Origin: Candidatus Thiodiazotropha sp. LNASS1
GTDB lineage: Bacteria; Pseudomonadota; Gammaproteobacteria; Chromatiales; Chromatiaceae
Length of the DNA: 64,000 nt
Assembly: GCF_964212655.1 (NCBI RefSeq)
Contig: NZ_OZ156465.1
Location: 1,116,001 to 1,180,000 of the forward strand
Direction: 5' to 3'
Part shown: positions 18,631 to 28,037 of the stretch, one piece after another
How positions within the stretch are numbered: the stretch's first letter is position 1
Layout of the letters: each line of letters begins with the position of its first letter
Position numbers and translations under genes: made by a program
The notes under the pieces: model-generated
Database searches by the model: none
The model's input: the letters and a program-made list of their open reading frames with translations, nothing else
What the model was told of the DNA's origin: nothing

Positions 18631-19350
18631 ATGAGTGATGAACTCTACGAAAGGTGGTTAAAGGAGTACCGGACCCGCAGGGAAGGTTTACGGCAAGCAG
18701 TGATGAAAGCTGGTCAGCAGATGCTTAAAATCGACGCGTCGACGGGGCTGGAAGGGAACTGGTGCACCGCAGAGGCACGTCGTTATGCCCAGACGCTCCG
18801 CGCGGAGTTCGAGCATCCGTTTTGCCTCGTCCTCTGGTCCCGACAGTTTGACGAGAAGTTTTTTCTGAAGATCACTGAAGACCAGGAAGTCGATCTGGAA
18901 AAAGCACTCGCGCTTCTCACCTGGAAGGCGGAGAATTTCATGCCCAGAATCGGCAGGTTGACCGCCCGGCTGGATCAGGCCGGATACTACACCATGCTGC
19001 TCTGGCCCGGGTGCCGCCCTGATCCACCGCCAGAACCTCTGTGTATCGAAGTGCCCGAACATGAGATGCCGCCCGATGGCGTGTCTCCGGCTCGGGAGAT
19101 GAACATGTGGTTCTACGTCTTCACCGCCGTGATCGACCTTGCCCAGGCCATCATCGTCGAGACAAATTACAGTCAGGTGCTGTTCGAGGAGTTGAGTACC
19201 CTCCGCAAGCGCGGACTCGGTGGACGAATCCTGTTCTTTGACATCAACGACGAATTGTACCGCGACCAGGATGACCGCCGCTGGTCCCTGGTGTCCGTCG
19301 GGGAAGCTGTCGAACTCGCCGCTGCACAGCCGATACGTGAGAAAGATTAA
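18631..19350 (+). CDS. Unknown protein, 239 residues
   Basis: I do not recognise a named family. The protein is soluble and charged at the N-terminus (coiled-coil-like, residues 1-30). Two blocks look like alternating strand and helix: HPFCLVLWSRQFDEKFFLK, and AIIVETNYSQVLFEEL followed by GLGGRILFFDIND. The second block resembles sensing or nucleotide-handling domains in which a 'will not leave unmarked' strand is followed by an Glu-containing helix, as in TIR-like or deoxyribosyltransferase-like folds, but this is only a shape resemblance. Base composition is like the core genome. It is flanked by repeat copy 3 and rsgA and appears to be a single-gene unit. Confidence 0.6.
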   Translation: MSDELYERWLKEYRTRREGLRQAVMKAGQQMLKIDASTGLEGNWCTAEARRYAQTLRAEFEHPFCLVLWSRQFDEKFFLKITEDQEVDLEKALALLTWKAENFMPRIGRLTARLDQAGYYTMLLWPGCRPDPPPEPLCIEVPEHEMPPDGVSPAREMNMWFYVFTAVIDLAQAIIVETNYSQVLFEELSTLRKRGLGGRILFFDINDELYRDQDDRRWSLVSVGEAVELAAAQPIREKD

Positions 19351-19622
19351 ATGAACAATATTACCGTATCCTCGAAAGTGTTATACTTGAACGATACTTG
19401 GAAAAATCCAGAAAAAGGCGTTTAGATGATTGTTATCCACTATTTACAGGCCAGCATTAAGGGTTAGTCGCGCATTCGAAACAGTTCCTGACACGAACTC
19501 CCACGCTCAGCTCCCCTCTCATTGCCCGGCCTGTATGCCGGGATTCATAAGAATCCCAATAGTTTCAGCATGCCAACATCGGCACGTGCTGTTTCGTCAT
19601 GCATTATTTTGGGATAACAACA

Positions 19623-20693
19623 ATGCAAATTCACAACCTTACTGAGTTGGGCTGGAGTCATCATTTTCAGTCTCAGCTCGATCTGGAATCACTTGAATCA
19701 CAGCTTCCATTTCGTGTTGTTACCGTACAACGCAACCTCATAGAGTGTGTTGGTTTGGATCGCGAGAATCAACAAAAGAACCTCCAATTATCCACCTATT
19801 ATTGGCGAGACGAACCGCCTGAAGGACACCCTGCAATTGGGGACTGGTTGCTGGTCGACCTGAACTTTCAACCGCTTCAGATACTTGAGCGTAAATCGCT
19901 TATCAAGCGTAGAAGCGCGGGAAGGGAGTCATCAGTTCAACTCATAGCATCAAATATAGATACCGTATTCATCGTCACCTCATGCAACGATGAATTCAGC
20001 ATCAACAGGATAGAGCGCTATTTAGCAATCGCTGCCGAGTCCAATATCCACTGTGTAGTGGTGTTGACAAAAATCGATTTGTGTTCAGATACTGCACCCT
20101 ATTTCGGGGCCATATCGCATGACCACCCGAACCTGCAAGTCGAGATGGTGAATGCCACAGACACCCCGAGTCTCAGTGTATTGAAAAAATGGATTGAGGC
20201 TGGACAGACAGTTGCATTGCTCGGTTCATCTGGCGTTGGCAAATCAACCATCATCAATAGTCTGAAAGGGAATCAAGACCAGACTACAGCTGCTGTTCGC
20301 GAAAGCGACAGTAAAGGACGTCATACCACGACATCCAGAAGTCTGCATTGCTTACCTGGAGGCGGGCTACTACTCGACAACCCGGGTATGAGGGAATTAC
20401 AGATGATCGATACTGAAGAAGGCATTAAAACCGCTTTTTCAGATATCGATATTATGGCGAAAAAGTGCCGATTCAAGAATTGCCGCCATACGACAGAACC
20501 CGGTTGCGCCGTTGTCGAACAGATTAAAGCAGGCAGGCTTGAGCAACGTCGTCTCGATAACTACCATAAATTACTGTCAGAACAGACACGCAACAACGAG
20601 TCTCTTGCAGAACGGCGTTACAATGACAGGGCACTGGGTCGTTTTTATAAGAACGCGCTAAAAAGCTCTAGGAGATTTAAATCAAGAGAATGA
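19623..20693 (+). CDS. rsgA: Small ribosomal subunit biogenesis GTPase RsgA
   Basis: A 356-residue circularly permuted GTPase that helps 30S maturation. An OB-fold precedes the G domain. G4 (TKID, 149-152) comes before G1 (GSSGVGKS, 201-208) and G3 (DNPG, 252-255), the diagnostic permutation. A C-terminal zinc knuckle has Cys282, Cys287, His289 and Cys295. I chose ATG 19623 because MQIHNLTELGW aligns with the usual start of this RsgA branch. An ATG at 19599 would add eight residues. It belongs to the second RsgA type common beside a main rsgA copy, so another copy may exist elsewhere. Confidence 0.9.
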   Translation: MQIHNLTELGWSHHFQSQLDLESLESQLPFRVVTVQRNLIECVGLDRENQQKNLQLSTYYWRDEPPEGHPAIGDWLLVDLNFQPLQILERKSLIKRRSAGRESSVQLIASNIDTVFIVTSCNDEFSINRIERYLAIAAESNIHCVVVLTKIDLCSDTAPYFGAISHDHPNLQVEMVNATDTPSLSVLKKWIEAGQTVALLGSSGVGKSTIINSLKGNQDQTTAAVRESDSKGRHTTTSRSLHCLPGGGLLLDNPGMRELQMIDTEEGIKTAFSDIDIMAKKCRFKNCRHTTEPGCAVVEQIKAGRLEQRRLDNYHKLLSEQTRNNESLAERRYNDRALGRFYKNALKSSRRFKSRE

Positions 20694-21133
20694 GTGCTTA
20701 GCTAACAAATACCTGCACAGGAAATCTAAAAAAGCGCCGCTTCGGTGTAATTCCACCAGCACACGGGGTGACTTACACATAGTTAGTCTCCATCCAATGC
20801 TCCCGCGTGGGAATCAAGGAATCTATCTAACGCATCTGTTCGTACCTAAGGTAATCAGTGGTTCAGGGAGTGAATCGTCGTTAATAGTCTACTTGTCATG
20901 CATCCTCCACTGAACCAGCCGGGCCAGGCTGTAGTATCGATGGCGCGGAAATTGCGTAAACAGTTTCGTCAGCTATAGGCAGAAGTCGTTATCAGTCACT
21001 ATAACAACAGGGCCGCATTAATGCATGTAATCTAAGCACGATGATCTCGGAATCAATCGCTTCCCTTGAGGATAAACGATGGATGGATGTCCCTGTTCTC
21101 CCCTCCACTCCATGAAGATATTTCAGAGTTTTG
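20694..21133. other. Gene-free stretch between rsgA and the Rhs locus
   Basis: About 440 bases with no supportable gene. A segment at 20799-20817 (ATGCTCCCGCGTGGGAATC) resembles one arm of the GTGGGAA hairpin repeats common in gammaproteobacteria, without an intact partner. I see no clear terminator for rsgA and no tRNA. It probably marks the downstream edge of the Rhs island. Confidence 0.5.
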
Positions 21134-21514
21134 TTAATTGTTGCTAGATGCGCCCTTAAGGAACGGTCTGAATGAAAAATATAAATATATCAAACCCACT
21201 GCAGTCATTATGTAAACACGTATCATTGATGCACCATGATATTCAGCCTTAATCCAGTATCCATATGCGTATATAATAGATGCCACTATACCCATAACAG
21301 CAAGTATTAAATAAACTTTTGTTACACTCCTTGTATCATAGTGTTTAAAATCTATTAAACTTATCGCTATACCACTCACTATAAATAACATTCCCCCAAT
21401 ATTATGCATAAATGAAAGTGTATTTGAAAACCAAACAACACCGACTAGTATAATGATTGTATGAATAAAAAGCAGAATTCTGAACATAAGATCAAACGTA
21501 TTTATGGACTGCAT
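21134..21514 (-). CDS. Probable immunity protein for the orphan phospholipase A2-like Rhs tip
   Basis: A 126-residue membrane protein with four hydrophobic segments (FRILLFIHTIIILVGVVWF, IGGMLFIVSGIAISLI, VYLILAVMGIVASIIYAYGY and a last one near the end). I start it at ATG 21514, with GAGGG six bases upstream. The frame is open further upstream to an ATG at 21577, but those residues read as the tail of the toxin (see the orphan tip). A membrane immunity protein directly downstream of a predicted lipase-type toxin fits the polymorphic-toxin pattern. No named family is recognised; the role is inferred from position. Confidence 0.6.
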   Translation of the reverse strand: MQSINTFDLMFRILLFIHTIIILVGVVWFSNTLSFMHNIGGMLFIVSGIAISLIDFKHYDTRSVTKVYLILAVMGIVASIIYAYGYWIKAEYHGASMIRVYIMTAVGLIYLYFSFRPFLKGASSNN

Positions 21515-21947
21515 GGACATCCCTCTTTTTTTCTTAGCTTCATCATATGCACTATCACCAATACCAAATGTTGCCATTCCATATATGAAATTTTTTTGTC
21601 ATTAGATCAATATCACATATTTCTTTGCAGGTATAGCTAGCACATCTCTTTGCGCAATTTGCATAACAGTCATCATGCTCTCTACACGCAGCTGGAGTAA
21701 GATCTGGAATCCACGTTGCAGCATCAGTACCTTCTGCGCCACAGAGCGGCCCAAAAGGACCTCTTTTAGAAAAAGGCAGATAAGGTATAAACCCTGAAGG
21801 ATCGCTCCATAATAATGGATTCATCTTTGCATATGCATATATGTTCATTCCACCTAATAGTCCAATAGGATCTGACTGCAAGTACCTCCCCGTACCCGGA
21901 TCATAATCCCTAAAGTAGTTGTAGATCGTAGTGAATTGGTGAGGGGT
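21502..21947 (-). pseudogene. Orphan Rhs C-terminal tip with phospholipase A2-like toxin, broken by two frameshifts
   Basis: The minus-strand frame opens after a TGA (21948-21950). It reads YNYFRDYDPGTGRYLQSDP, then GLLGGMNIYAYAKMNPLLW and SDPSGF: the end of an Rhs shell with the cleavage-type P-x4-DP-x-G motif. A Cys-rich tip follows with AACREHDDCY, the His-Asp motif of phospholipase A2. The frame stops early at 21555. Removing one A from each of two A7 tracts (21591-21597 and 21526-21532) restores a tip continuing ...FIYGMATFGIGDSAYDEAKKK and ending EGCPCSP at a TAA (21502-21504). That end overlaps the immunity start by 13 bases. It lacks the rest of an Rhs protein, so it is a displaced tip. 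Confidence 0.75.
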
Positions 21948-22058
21948 TCATGGGCTTGCAGACAAATCCGAGGTACGATGCTGTTAGACACCGGAAAAGC
22001 GCCCAGCGCGGCTCCCGTTAATAAGCGGCCTGTCCACAATTGTTTCGAGCAGAGATAT

Positions 22059-22373
22059 TTATTTGTTAATTATAAACTTAAACGCTTTGTAAGTAATATA
22101 AGCGGAGAGCACTGCACCACCCAAGGTAACTAACACATGCACTTGCTGATCAGATAAGGATGCCGGAAAAAGGTGCAAGAACAACATCAACAAAAAAGAT
22201 ACAGGCATACATAATAATACACCCGTATAGTAAAGCACCTGAATAAACCCATTGTCTATATATCCAGACTTCCACTCATAGCCCGAAATAGTATAGAAAA
22301 AATATAAAGAAAGAATGAATGCTGTTACAACAAGCAATAATACAATGAGTGTAATTATTTTTTTAATGCTCAT
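22059..22373 (-). CDS. Probable immunity protein of the main Rhs toxin
   Basis: A 104-residue membrane protein with three hydrophobic segments (IITLIVLLLVVTAFILSLYFF, VLYYTGVLLCMPVSFLLMLFL and a weaker VLVTLGGAVLSAYITY). Its ATG overlaps the TGA of the Rhs gene in an ATGA arrangement, so the two are translationally coupled. That is the standard toxin-immunity layout. No named family is recognised; the immunity function is inferred from position and size. Confidence 0.65.
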   Translation of the reverse strand: MSIKKIITLIVLLLVVTAFILSLYFFYTISGYEWKSGYIDNGFIQVLYYTGVLLCMPVSFLLMLFLHLFPASLSDQQVHVLVTLGGAVLSAYITYKAFKFIINK

Positions 22374-25300
22374 GGAGAAACGCCCAACCCGTGACCTGAA
22401 CCAACTGACGGATTAAGCGAATTATACATCGCATCATTTGGAAACGGAGACGGAATTGACCACGGTGTAACCCCGCATTCATTCAAGCAATTATGTGTAA
22501 ATATATAGCAGCTATATGTGGGTAGAAAATACCATTCCTTATTTCTTCTAACATCATCACGGCATTTTTGCATACATTGATCCTGTGATTGCGTGCTCGG
22601 ATAATCAATACATTCTGACACAAAATAGTGATCATCTGGAAGTATGTTACCGGGACTAAGAACTGGGTTCGTCGATGGATAGAGACCATATGTATAGCCC
22701 CCATCCCATGGCAAGCCGAAACCGACATGCCCCAACCCATTCGCTCCTTCTGGATATAAACAGACTTTTACAAGACCAAAAGGATCGACAAAGCTCAAAG
22801 GATTTCCTCCAACATACGCATAGGTATTCAGCCCACCCGCTAGGCCAATCGGGTCACTCTGGATGTACCGCCCGGTGCTGGGATCGTAGTCTCGATAGTA
22901 GTTGTAATAGTTCCCTGTTTCTTCATCGAAGTACTGACCCGGAAACCCCAATAGCATCTCAATTTGTGCTGTGGTGACTGCTCGTTCCCCAAATGGTTTC
23001 CGTACAGCATCCCACACCAAGTTCTGATCACTATCCGTGGCTTTTACCACTGCACCCAGATGATCGGTATGAAGATAAACTACGCCCTGCTCTATCGGAT
23101 TACCACTTAACAGGACCGAGGAAGTTGGGCCTCTGCGTCTGAGCGCCATGGTGTCCCAGCCATTGGTGGTGACATCCTGGGCAAATAGGTGGCCTTCGAT
23201 TTGCAGGATATCGAGGGTCTCGGTGGTATGGCCAAGTTCGCTGTTACGGGAGGCCTCTTCCTGAATTTTTAATTCCTGATCACCTTGGGCTGTCCAGGTG
23301 TGGTTGAGTGACAGTTGGCTCAGCTGGTAATTGAAGCTGGCGCCAAAGAGGTCTGCTGTGCCCCCTTGGTTGGGGCTGTAAATGGCGAGATAACCGATGG
23401 TCTCTGTGCTATGGCCATCGTTGAGGCTCTCCTGTTCCTGCATAAAGGCCTGGAAGCCTGTGGTGCTGACGTTTCTAGCCCGTACGCTGGTAGTTTCTAC
23501 GTCGTTTTGGCTCTGTTGGGTGAGAAACAGGTAGGGTGTGCCTTCAAAGATTTCATTGAAGCTGATACTGTGCCATTGCCGGGTACCTGAGAGGGTGAAG
23601 TGACCCACTTCCCAGATACTGCCGTCGGCTTGGGGATAGCGCCCCGGAGGTAAGGCGAGCAGAGATATATCTTCCGGGTAATGGCCGCCGTCGAGGTAGT
23701 CCCACTCTTTAACCTGGACGCTGGCTTGTGTTGCGGTAATGTTGTTGAGGGCCGCTACGGCTCCCTGGCCGCCGTTGTAGGTGAGTGGACTGGCGATGAT
23801 CACCGGGGTGGTGGTGTGTTGCCCTAAATCGACAGTTTGTGCAGTATGGTTGAGGTTGATACTCTGCAACAAGGTGACGGGAGCGCTCTGTTGCTTGCGG
23901 ATGAGGGCGATGGGTTGCCCGTCGAGGTAGATATATTCGCGGATCGGTTGACCGGCTTGATTGTATTCACCCAGCAATTGGCCTGCCTGACCATATCGAA
24001 AATGCGTGGTGATTCCATCCACGGTTTTACGTACACGTTCTCCCTTGCCATTGTATCCATAACTCGCCTCTGTTTCTTGATCGTTGAACGCTGTCATACG
24101 ATTCGTGTCGTCATAGTGATAGTGACCACGCCTATATTGAATCGCATTGCCTGCTTCATCATAGATGGGTAGCATCGTGGTGGTACTTATGACTGTACGT
24201 CCTGTCATTGTTATTGTACTTAGACGGTTGCCGATAGCATCATAACGATAACCAGTCGTGTAACTGGAACCCTCTGTAGCTCTTGTCAATCTGTTTAGTG
24301 AATCGTAACTGAACTGCTGTTCCCTGTCGTTGTCAAGCAGATCTTGCCAAGTCTCTATGTTGCCAACTAGGTCATGTCCATAGCGGTTCTCTAACAATCC
24401 AGGAATCAGTTGCTCTGTCATACGGTAATCTTGATCATAACTTCGATTTAGGATCAGGCCGTTGCCATACTGTAAGGACTGTATCGACCCGAAGGGAAGA
24501 TAATGTAAATGAGTCACTAGGGATTGGGTGGTGCCGTCTGATTTTTGTAATGTTATACCATCGAGCTTGCCATAACTGTAACTAAACAGCAGCGTATTGC
24601 CAGATGGATAGGTTTGGCTATGCAGGTTGCCTAGGGCATCGTAAGCATAGGTAAACGTTGTGATAATACCATCCCTACTGGTACGGGTTTTCCGAATCAT
24701 CTCCCCAAAGGTATTGTATATGAAGTCTGTTTCGCCCTCGCCATCACTCATACCAGTGAGTTGTCCGATACCATTGCTGCCCTGATCATAGGTGAAGTTC
24801 ACATCCTTACTACTATCCCGATAGTGAATTGCGGTGAGGCGGTACAATTCGTCATAGGTATAGGAGGTTTCAATCCCTCTGGCATCATGCTTGCTGAGAC
24901 GATTGCCTACCTCGTCATAGGTATAACGGGCGGTGCCAGTATCAGGGCTAGATAATAGAATCAGATTGCCAAGACCGTCATACTCATAGTGAGTGGTTCG
25001 TCCGAGAGGATCAGTAACACTGTTGAGTCTGTCCTCAACATCATAGTTGTATTGGGTAATACCATTGAGTGCATCGGTTGTCTGAATTAGACGATCAAGC
25101 GCGTCGTAACTATGGATCGTAGCATTACGACTGGGATCAAAAGTTTGACTCAGATTGCCATTGGCATCATAGCTGTATTCGGTATTGTTCTGTTGACTAT
25201 CGAGTTGTTGGCGTAGTCGACTCAATTGATCATAAATCCACTGTTGGGTGCGCATCAATGTACCATGTGGATCTCTGATCTGTGCAGTCAATCGATTACC

Positions 25301-27304
25301 CATGGCATCCAGTGTATAGTCGACGCGATTTCCTAACTGATCTTCAATAGCGATAAGGTGATGAGCGACGTCATAGAAGTAGGTGGTTCTAATCCCAGCG
25401 GGTTCGGTTGTCTGGACAAGGTTGCCAACCGCGTCATAGTCATAGTCTGTCGTGCGTATAGAAGCGTCATTACTGAGTCTTTGTTGTATGAGACGCCCCC
25501 GGTTATCGTAGCTCAGGCTGGTGACTAGGCCGTTTGGATCTTCTATGACCATGGGGCGGCCTGATGGATCATGCCGAGTAATACGAGTTGTATGCCCTAA
25601 GGCATTGCCGATCGCAATGAGGTTGCCGAGCGAGTCATAGTGATAGTGTATGATATCGCCATTGCCTGGTAATGGGCCATCGATAGCGGCCAGTAAACCC
25701 GCTCCACTTTCACCATGAGGGGCATAGGAGTAGGTATAGGTTGATGATATGTTTGTTGCACTATCGGATATGGTTCTGGTGAGCAATCGACCAGTGCTGT
25801 CATAGGTAAAGGTACTGGAAGAGTCTTGCTTATTTATCTGCGTCGGCAGATTGAACTCTGAATGCCACTCGGTTGTGGTAGTTCGTTCCTCCTGCTCTGC
25901 GACTGCTTCAATGCGAGTCTGTACGAGTCCTCTATTGTTATAGCTGAGACGGGTTTGATTACCTACCCAATCGATGTATCCAGTCAATCTTCCGTTTTCA
26001 TCATATGTCCTCTCTCGCATATCGCTATTTTTACAGGTCTTACATGGATCTCCTTGGATGGTTTGCACTTTCCTCACACCATGTAAAGTAACAAAATGAT
26101 ATGTACGTTCGGCACCGAGCATGTCGCTGACTGTTGTGCTACCGTCACTATTGTAGGTAAGCTCTACTTTATCCGTCTCACCTGCATGCTCAGAGCTTAT
26201 TACTCTGCCATTGCTGTCATATGCCCAAGTGGCGTAGCGAGTACCATTTTCGTCGGTGATGCCAGTGAGATTGTGAGGATAATTGGCATCTTCATAGTGG
26301 TATGTTACAGCACGCCCATCCGGGTAGGTGACGGATGCTAAATTACCAACCTCGTCATAATCGTAATGCAGTTCACCATCAGGGGTGATAACCGAGATGA
26401 TCTGGTTGCTCGTATTATAAGTGATGTTGAGTTCTCGGCCGAATGGCCCGGTAACGCGTGCCAGTCTTTCTTCTGCGTCATAGGTAAAGTTGGCAGTCTG
26501 GCCTTGAAGGCTCATGGTATTTAGTAGTCGACCGGATGTATCATAATTTTCGATTTCACCACTGCGATGAATAAGCCTAAATCCGGTACCACCCGCTTCA
26601 AGTCTCAGCAACGTATCGGGATCGCCGATCCAGTCACCATCTCGATTTATCCAAGTCTCACTACGACCATTTGCCTGCTCGATTGACACCCTATTCTGCG
26701 TTGTTTCATCGAATACAAGCCTCCTGGTAATAGTGCTGGTCCAACCAAATCCAAACACGCCGTCTTTGGGGCTAAGGCTGTTATAGTGCCGTACAATTTC
26801 CAGCTGTCCATTATAGGATCGATAGTCTATTTCTTTTTGATATTTATTACCTGATGCTGGACTACACGGATTGCCTTCACCGTCACAACTCTCTCCTTTT
26901 TGTTTTTCTTCTTGTGGTTCATCAACCGGGTCTTCTTCAGGTGGAAATATACATGGCGGCCTATCGCCAGGGTAGGCAAACTGGTTAGGATATTCTCCTA
27001 AAATGCAAAAACACTCTTCAACTGATTTCTCTTCCGGACAAGTCGTTTCACAGAATTCGTCGATATATGCCATGCCGCTATTGGCAGTGCAAATGGGACC
27101 ACTAAGGCCATCACGTGCTGTAGCTGCAATTACTTTACATCCAGTTAATATATCTATAGGGCGTGCGCCTGCTTCCAGCGGTCTTGCTCCAGTCTCAATA
27201 TATCTGTCATAACATACTCGTGGTATGGCCCCATTGACTGATTGAGCGATTAGCAAAAGAAGTGTGAAAACTAGAAGGCAATGGACACATGTTGACCGTC
27301 TCAT
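22370..27304 (-). CDS. Secreted Rhs-repeat polymorphic toxin with lectin-like insert
   Basis: A 1644-residue protein. ATG 27304 begins a signal peptide (MRRSTCVHCLLVFTLLLLIA...) and has AAGGA close upstream; an in-frame ATG at 27361 would place 19 residues before it. A Cys-rich region (about 30-140) is followed by a DUF6531-type segment and more than 30 YD repeats. Two copies of a repeat with EWDYLDGGHYPE and FEGTPYLFL-type motifs are inserted at about 1140-1370. The shell then resumes with HTDHLGAV and ends NPLSFVDPFGL, a perfect P-x4-DP-x-GL cleavage motif near residue 1504. The 140-residue tip has GHVGFGL, then YIFTHNCLNECG, suggesting a permuted NlpC/P60- or LRAT-like papain fold. It has no PAAR or VgrG, so secretion through Sec is likelier than type VI. 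Confidence 0.9.
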   Translation of the reverse strand: MRRSTCVHCLLVFTLLLLIAQSVNGAIPRVCYDRYIETGARPLEAGARPIDILTGCKVIAATARDGLSGPICTANSGMAYIDEFCETTCPEEKSVEECFCILGEYPNQFAYPGDRPPCIFPPEEDPVDEPQEEKQKGESCDGEGNPCSPASGNKYQKEIDYRSYNGQLEIVRHYNSLSPKDGVFGFGWTSTITRRLVFDETTQNRVSIEQANGRSETWINRDGDWIGDPDTLLRLEAGGTGFRLIHRSGEIENYDTSGRLLNTMSLQGQTANFTYDAEERLARVTGPFGRELNITYNTSNQIISVITPDGELHYDYDEVGNLASVTYPDGRAVTYHYEDANYPHNLTGITDENGTRYATWAYDSNGRVISSEHAGETDKVELTYNSDGSTTVSDMLGAERTYHFVTLHGVRKVQTIQGDPCKTCKNSDMRERTYDENGRLTGYIDWVGNQTRLSYNNRGLVQTRIEAVAEQEERTTTTEWHSEFNLPTQINKQDSSSTFTYDSTGRLLTRTISDSATNISSTYTYSYAPHGESGAGLLAAIDGPLPGNGDIIHYHYDSLGNLIAIGNALGHTTRITRHDPSGRPMVIEDPNGLVTSLSYDNRGRLIQQRLSNDASIRTTDYDYDAVGNLVQTTEPAGIRTTYFYDVAHHLIAIEDQLGNRVDYTLDAMGNRLTAQIRDPHGTLMRTQQWIYDQLSRLRQQLDSQQNNTEYSYDANGNLSQTFDPSRNATIHSYDALDRLIQTTDALNGITQYNYDVEDRLNSVTDPLGRTTHYEYDGLGNLILLSSPDTGTARYTYDEVGNRLSKHDARGIETSYTYDELYRLTAIHYRDSSKDVNFTYDQGSNGIGQLTGMSDGEGETDFIYNTFGEMIRKTRTSRDGIITTFTYAYDALGNLHSQTYPSGNTLLFSYSYGKLDGITLQKSDGTTQSLVTHLHYLPFGSIQSLQYGNGLILNRSYDQDYRMTEQLIPGLLENRYGHDLVGNIETWQDLLDNDREQQFSYDSLNRLTRATEGSSYTTGYRYDAIGNRLSTITMTGRTVISTTTMLPIYDEAGNAIQYRRGHYHYDDTNRMTAFNDQETEASYGYNGKGERVRKTVDGITTHFRYGQAGQLLGEYNQAGQPIREYIYLDGQPIALIRKQQSAPVTLLQSINLNHTAQTVDLGQHTTTPVIIASPLTYNGGQGAVAALNNITATQASVQVKEWDYLDGGHYPEDISLLALPPGRYPQADGSIWEVGHFTLSGTRQWHSISFNEIFEGTPYLFLTQQSQNDVETTSVRARNVSTTGFQAFMQEQESLNDGHSTETIGYLAIYSPNQGGTADLFGASFNYQLSQLSLNHTWTAQGDQELKIQEEASRNSELGHTTETLDILQIEGHLFAQDVTTNGWDTMALRRRGPTSSVLLSGNPIEQGVVYLHTDHLGAVVKATDSDQNLVWDAVRKPFGERAVTTAQIEMLLGFPGQYFDEETGNYYNYYRDYDPSTGRYIQSDPIGLAGGLNTYAYVGGNPLSFVDPFGLVKVCLYPEGANGLGHVGFGLPWDGGYTYGLYPSTNPVLSPGNILPDDHYFVSECIDYPSTQSQDQCMQKCRDDVRRNKEWYFLPTYSCYIFTHNCLNECGVTPWSIPSPFPNDAMYNSLNPSVGSGHGLGVSP

Positions 27305-28037
27305 ATTGTCCTTGGCGAAAGAAAACGGTATTGATAGTTTGCAGTACGTCCCTGTAATCATCTTGTTATCACCTAACTAGGATAATTGAACGCTACTGAC
27401 GGATCCAAAACGATCTATCGGGCGTCAGTTCTATATTGTGGAAGTACTGGGGGAGATGGCATAGACAGAATAGAGAGAGCGAATCTAACTTACGCTATCA
27501 AGGACACAACCTGACACCCAGTCTTCCATGACAATGGGTTTTTTAAAAAATAGAGTAATTCTATATTATTAACCTAAGCTTCCTTGCTGATTGTAGCGGT
27601 AATGCTATAACACGATGGCATATATCATCAAGTTAAGATTATAAGTCTGTTTAATTGTTCTTGCTGAGGTTTGGAAACTTTCTTCTATGTGGTCATCAGG
27701 CGCATAGCACCAAGATTCGGCGTTAGATGATACCCCAACTTTCGGCAAGCTACCTTGAGTATGTAACTCATACCGACCAGCCCCGAGAAACGGCTTTCGA
27801 ATCGCCGGGTCATATTGAGCCAATACTTGTTATCGATCTGTAATCGTTAAAGAACGGTCATCGCAACGACATGCAAACATAACCCGGAATGCCACACCAA
27901 TGAACAGCTGCAATAGCTGAAGAGTGGCCATGAGTCTGCTCTATTTGTAACCACAATTGCACCAATGGCGTGGAAATTGCTGATCTTTGGCAGTCAATAT
28001 CAAACACCAGCCACACTTCAATAACAGGGATATATCC
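27305..28037. other. Gene-free stretch upstream of the Rhs gene
   Basis: About 730 AT-rich bases that should contain the promoters of the Rhs gene (minus) and the CBS gene (plus). Minus-strand fragments such as MTRRFESRFSGLVGMSYILK (near 27808-27750) look protein-like but are cut by stops. At most they are decayed coding sequence of unknown kind. No hairpin terminator or known RNA is evident. Confidence 0.45.

Noticed and set aside
27605-27823. 72-residue open frame on the minus strand
   Set aside because: No ribosome site, no family resemblance, and a neighbouring frame looks equally protein-like; treated as non-coding.
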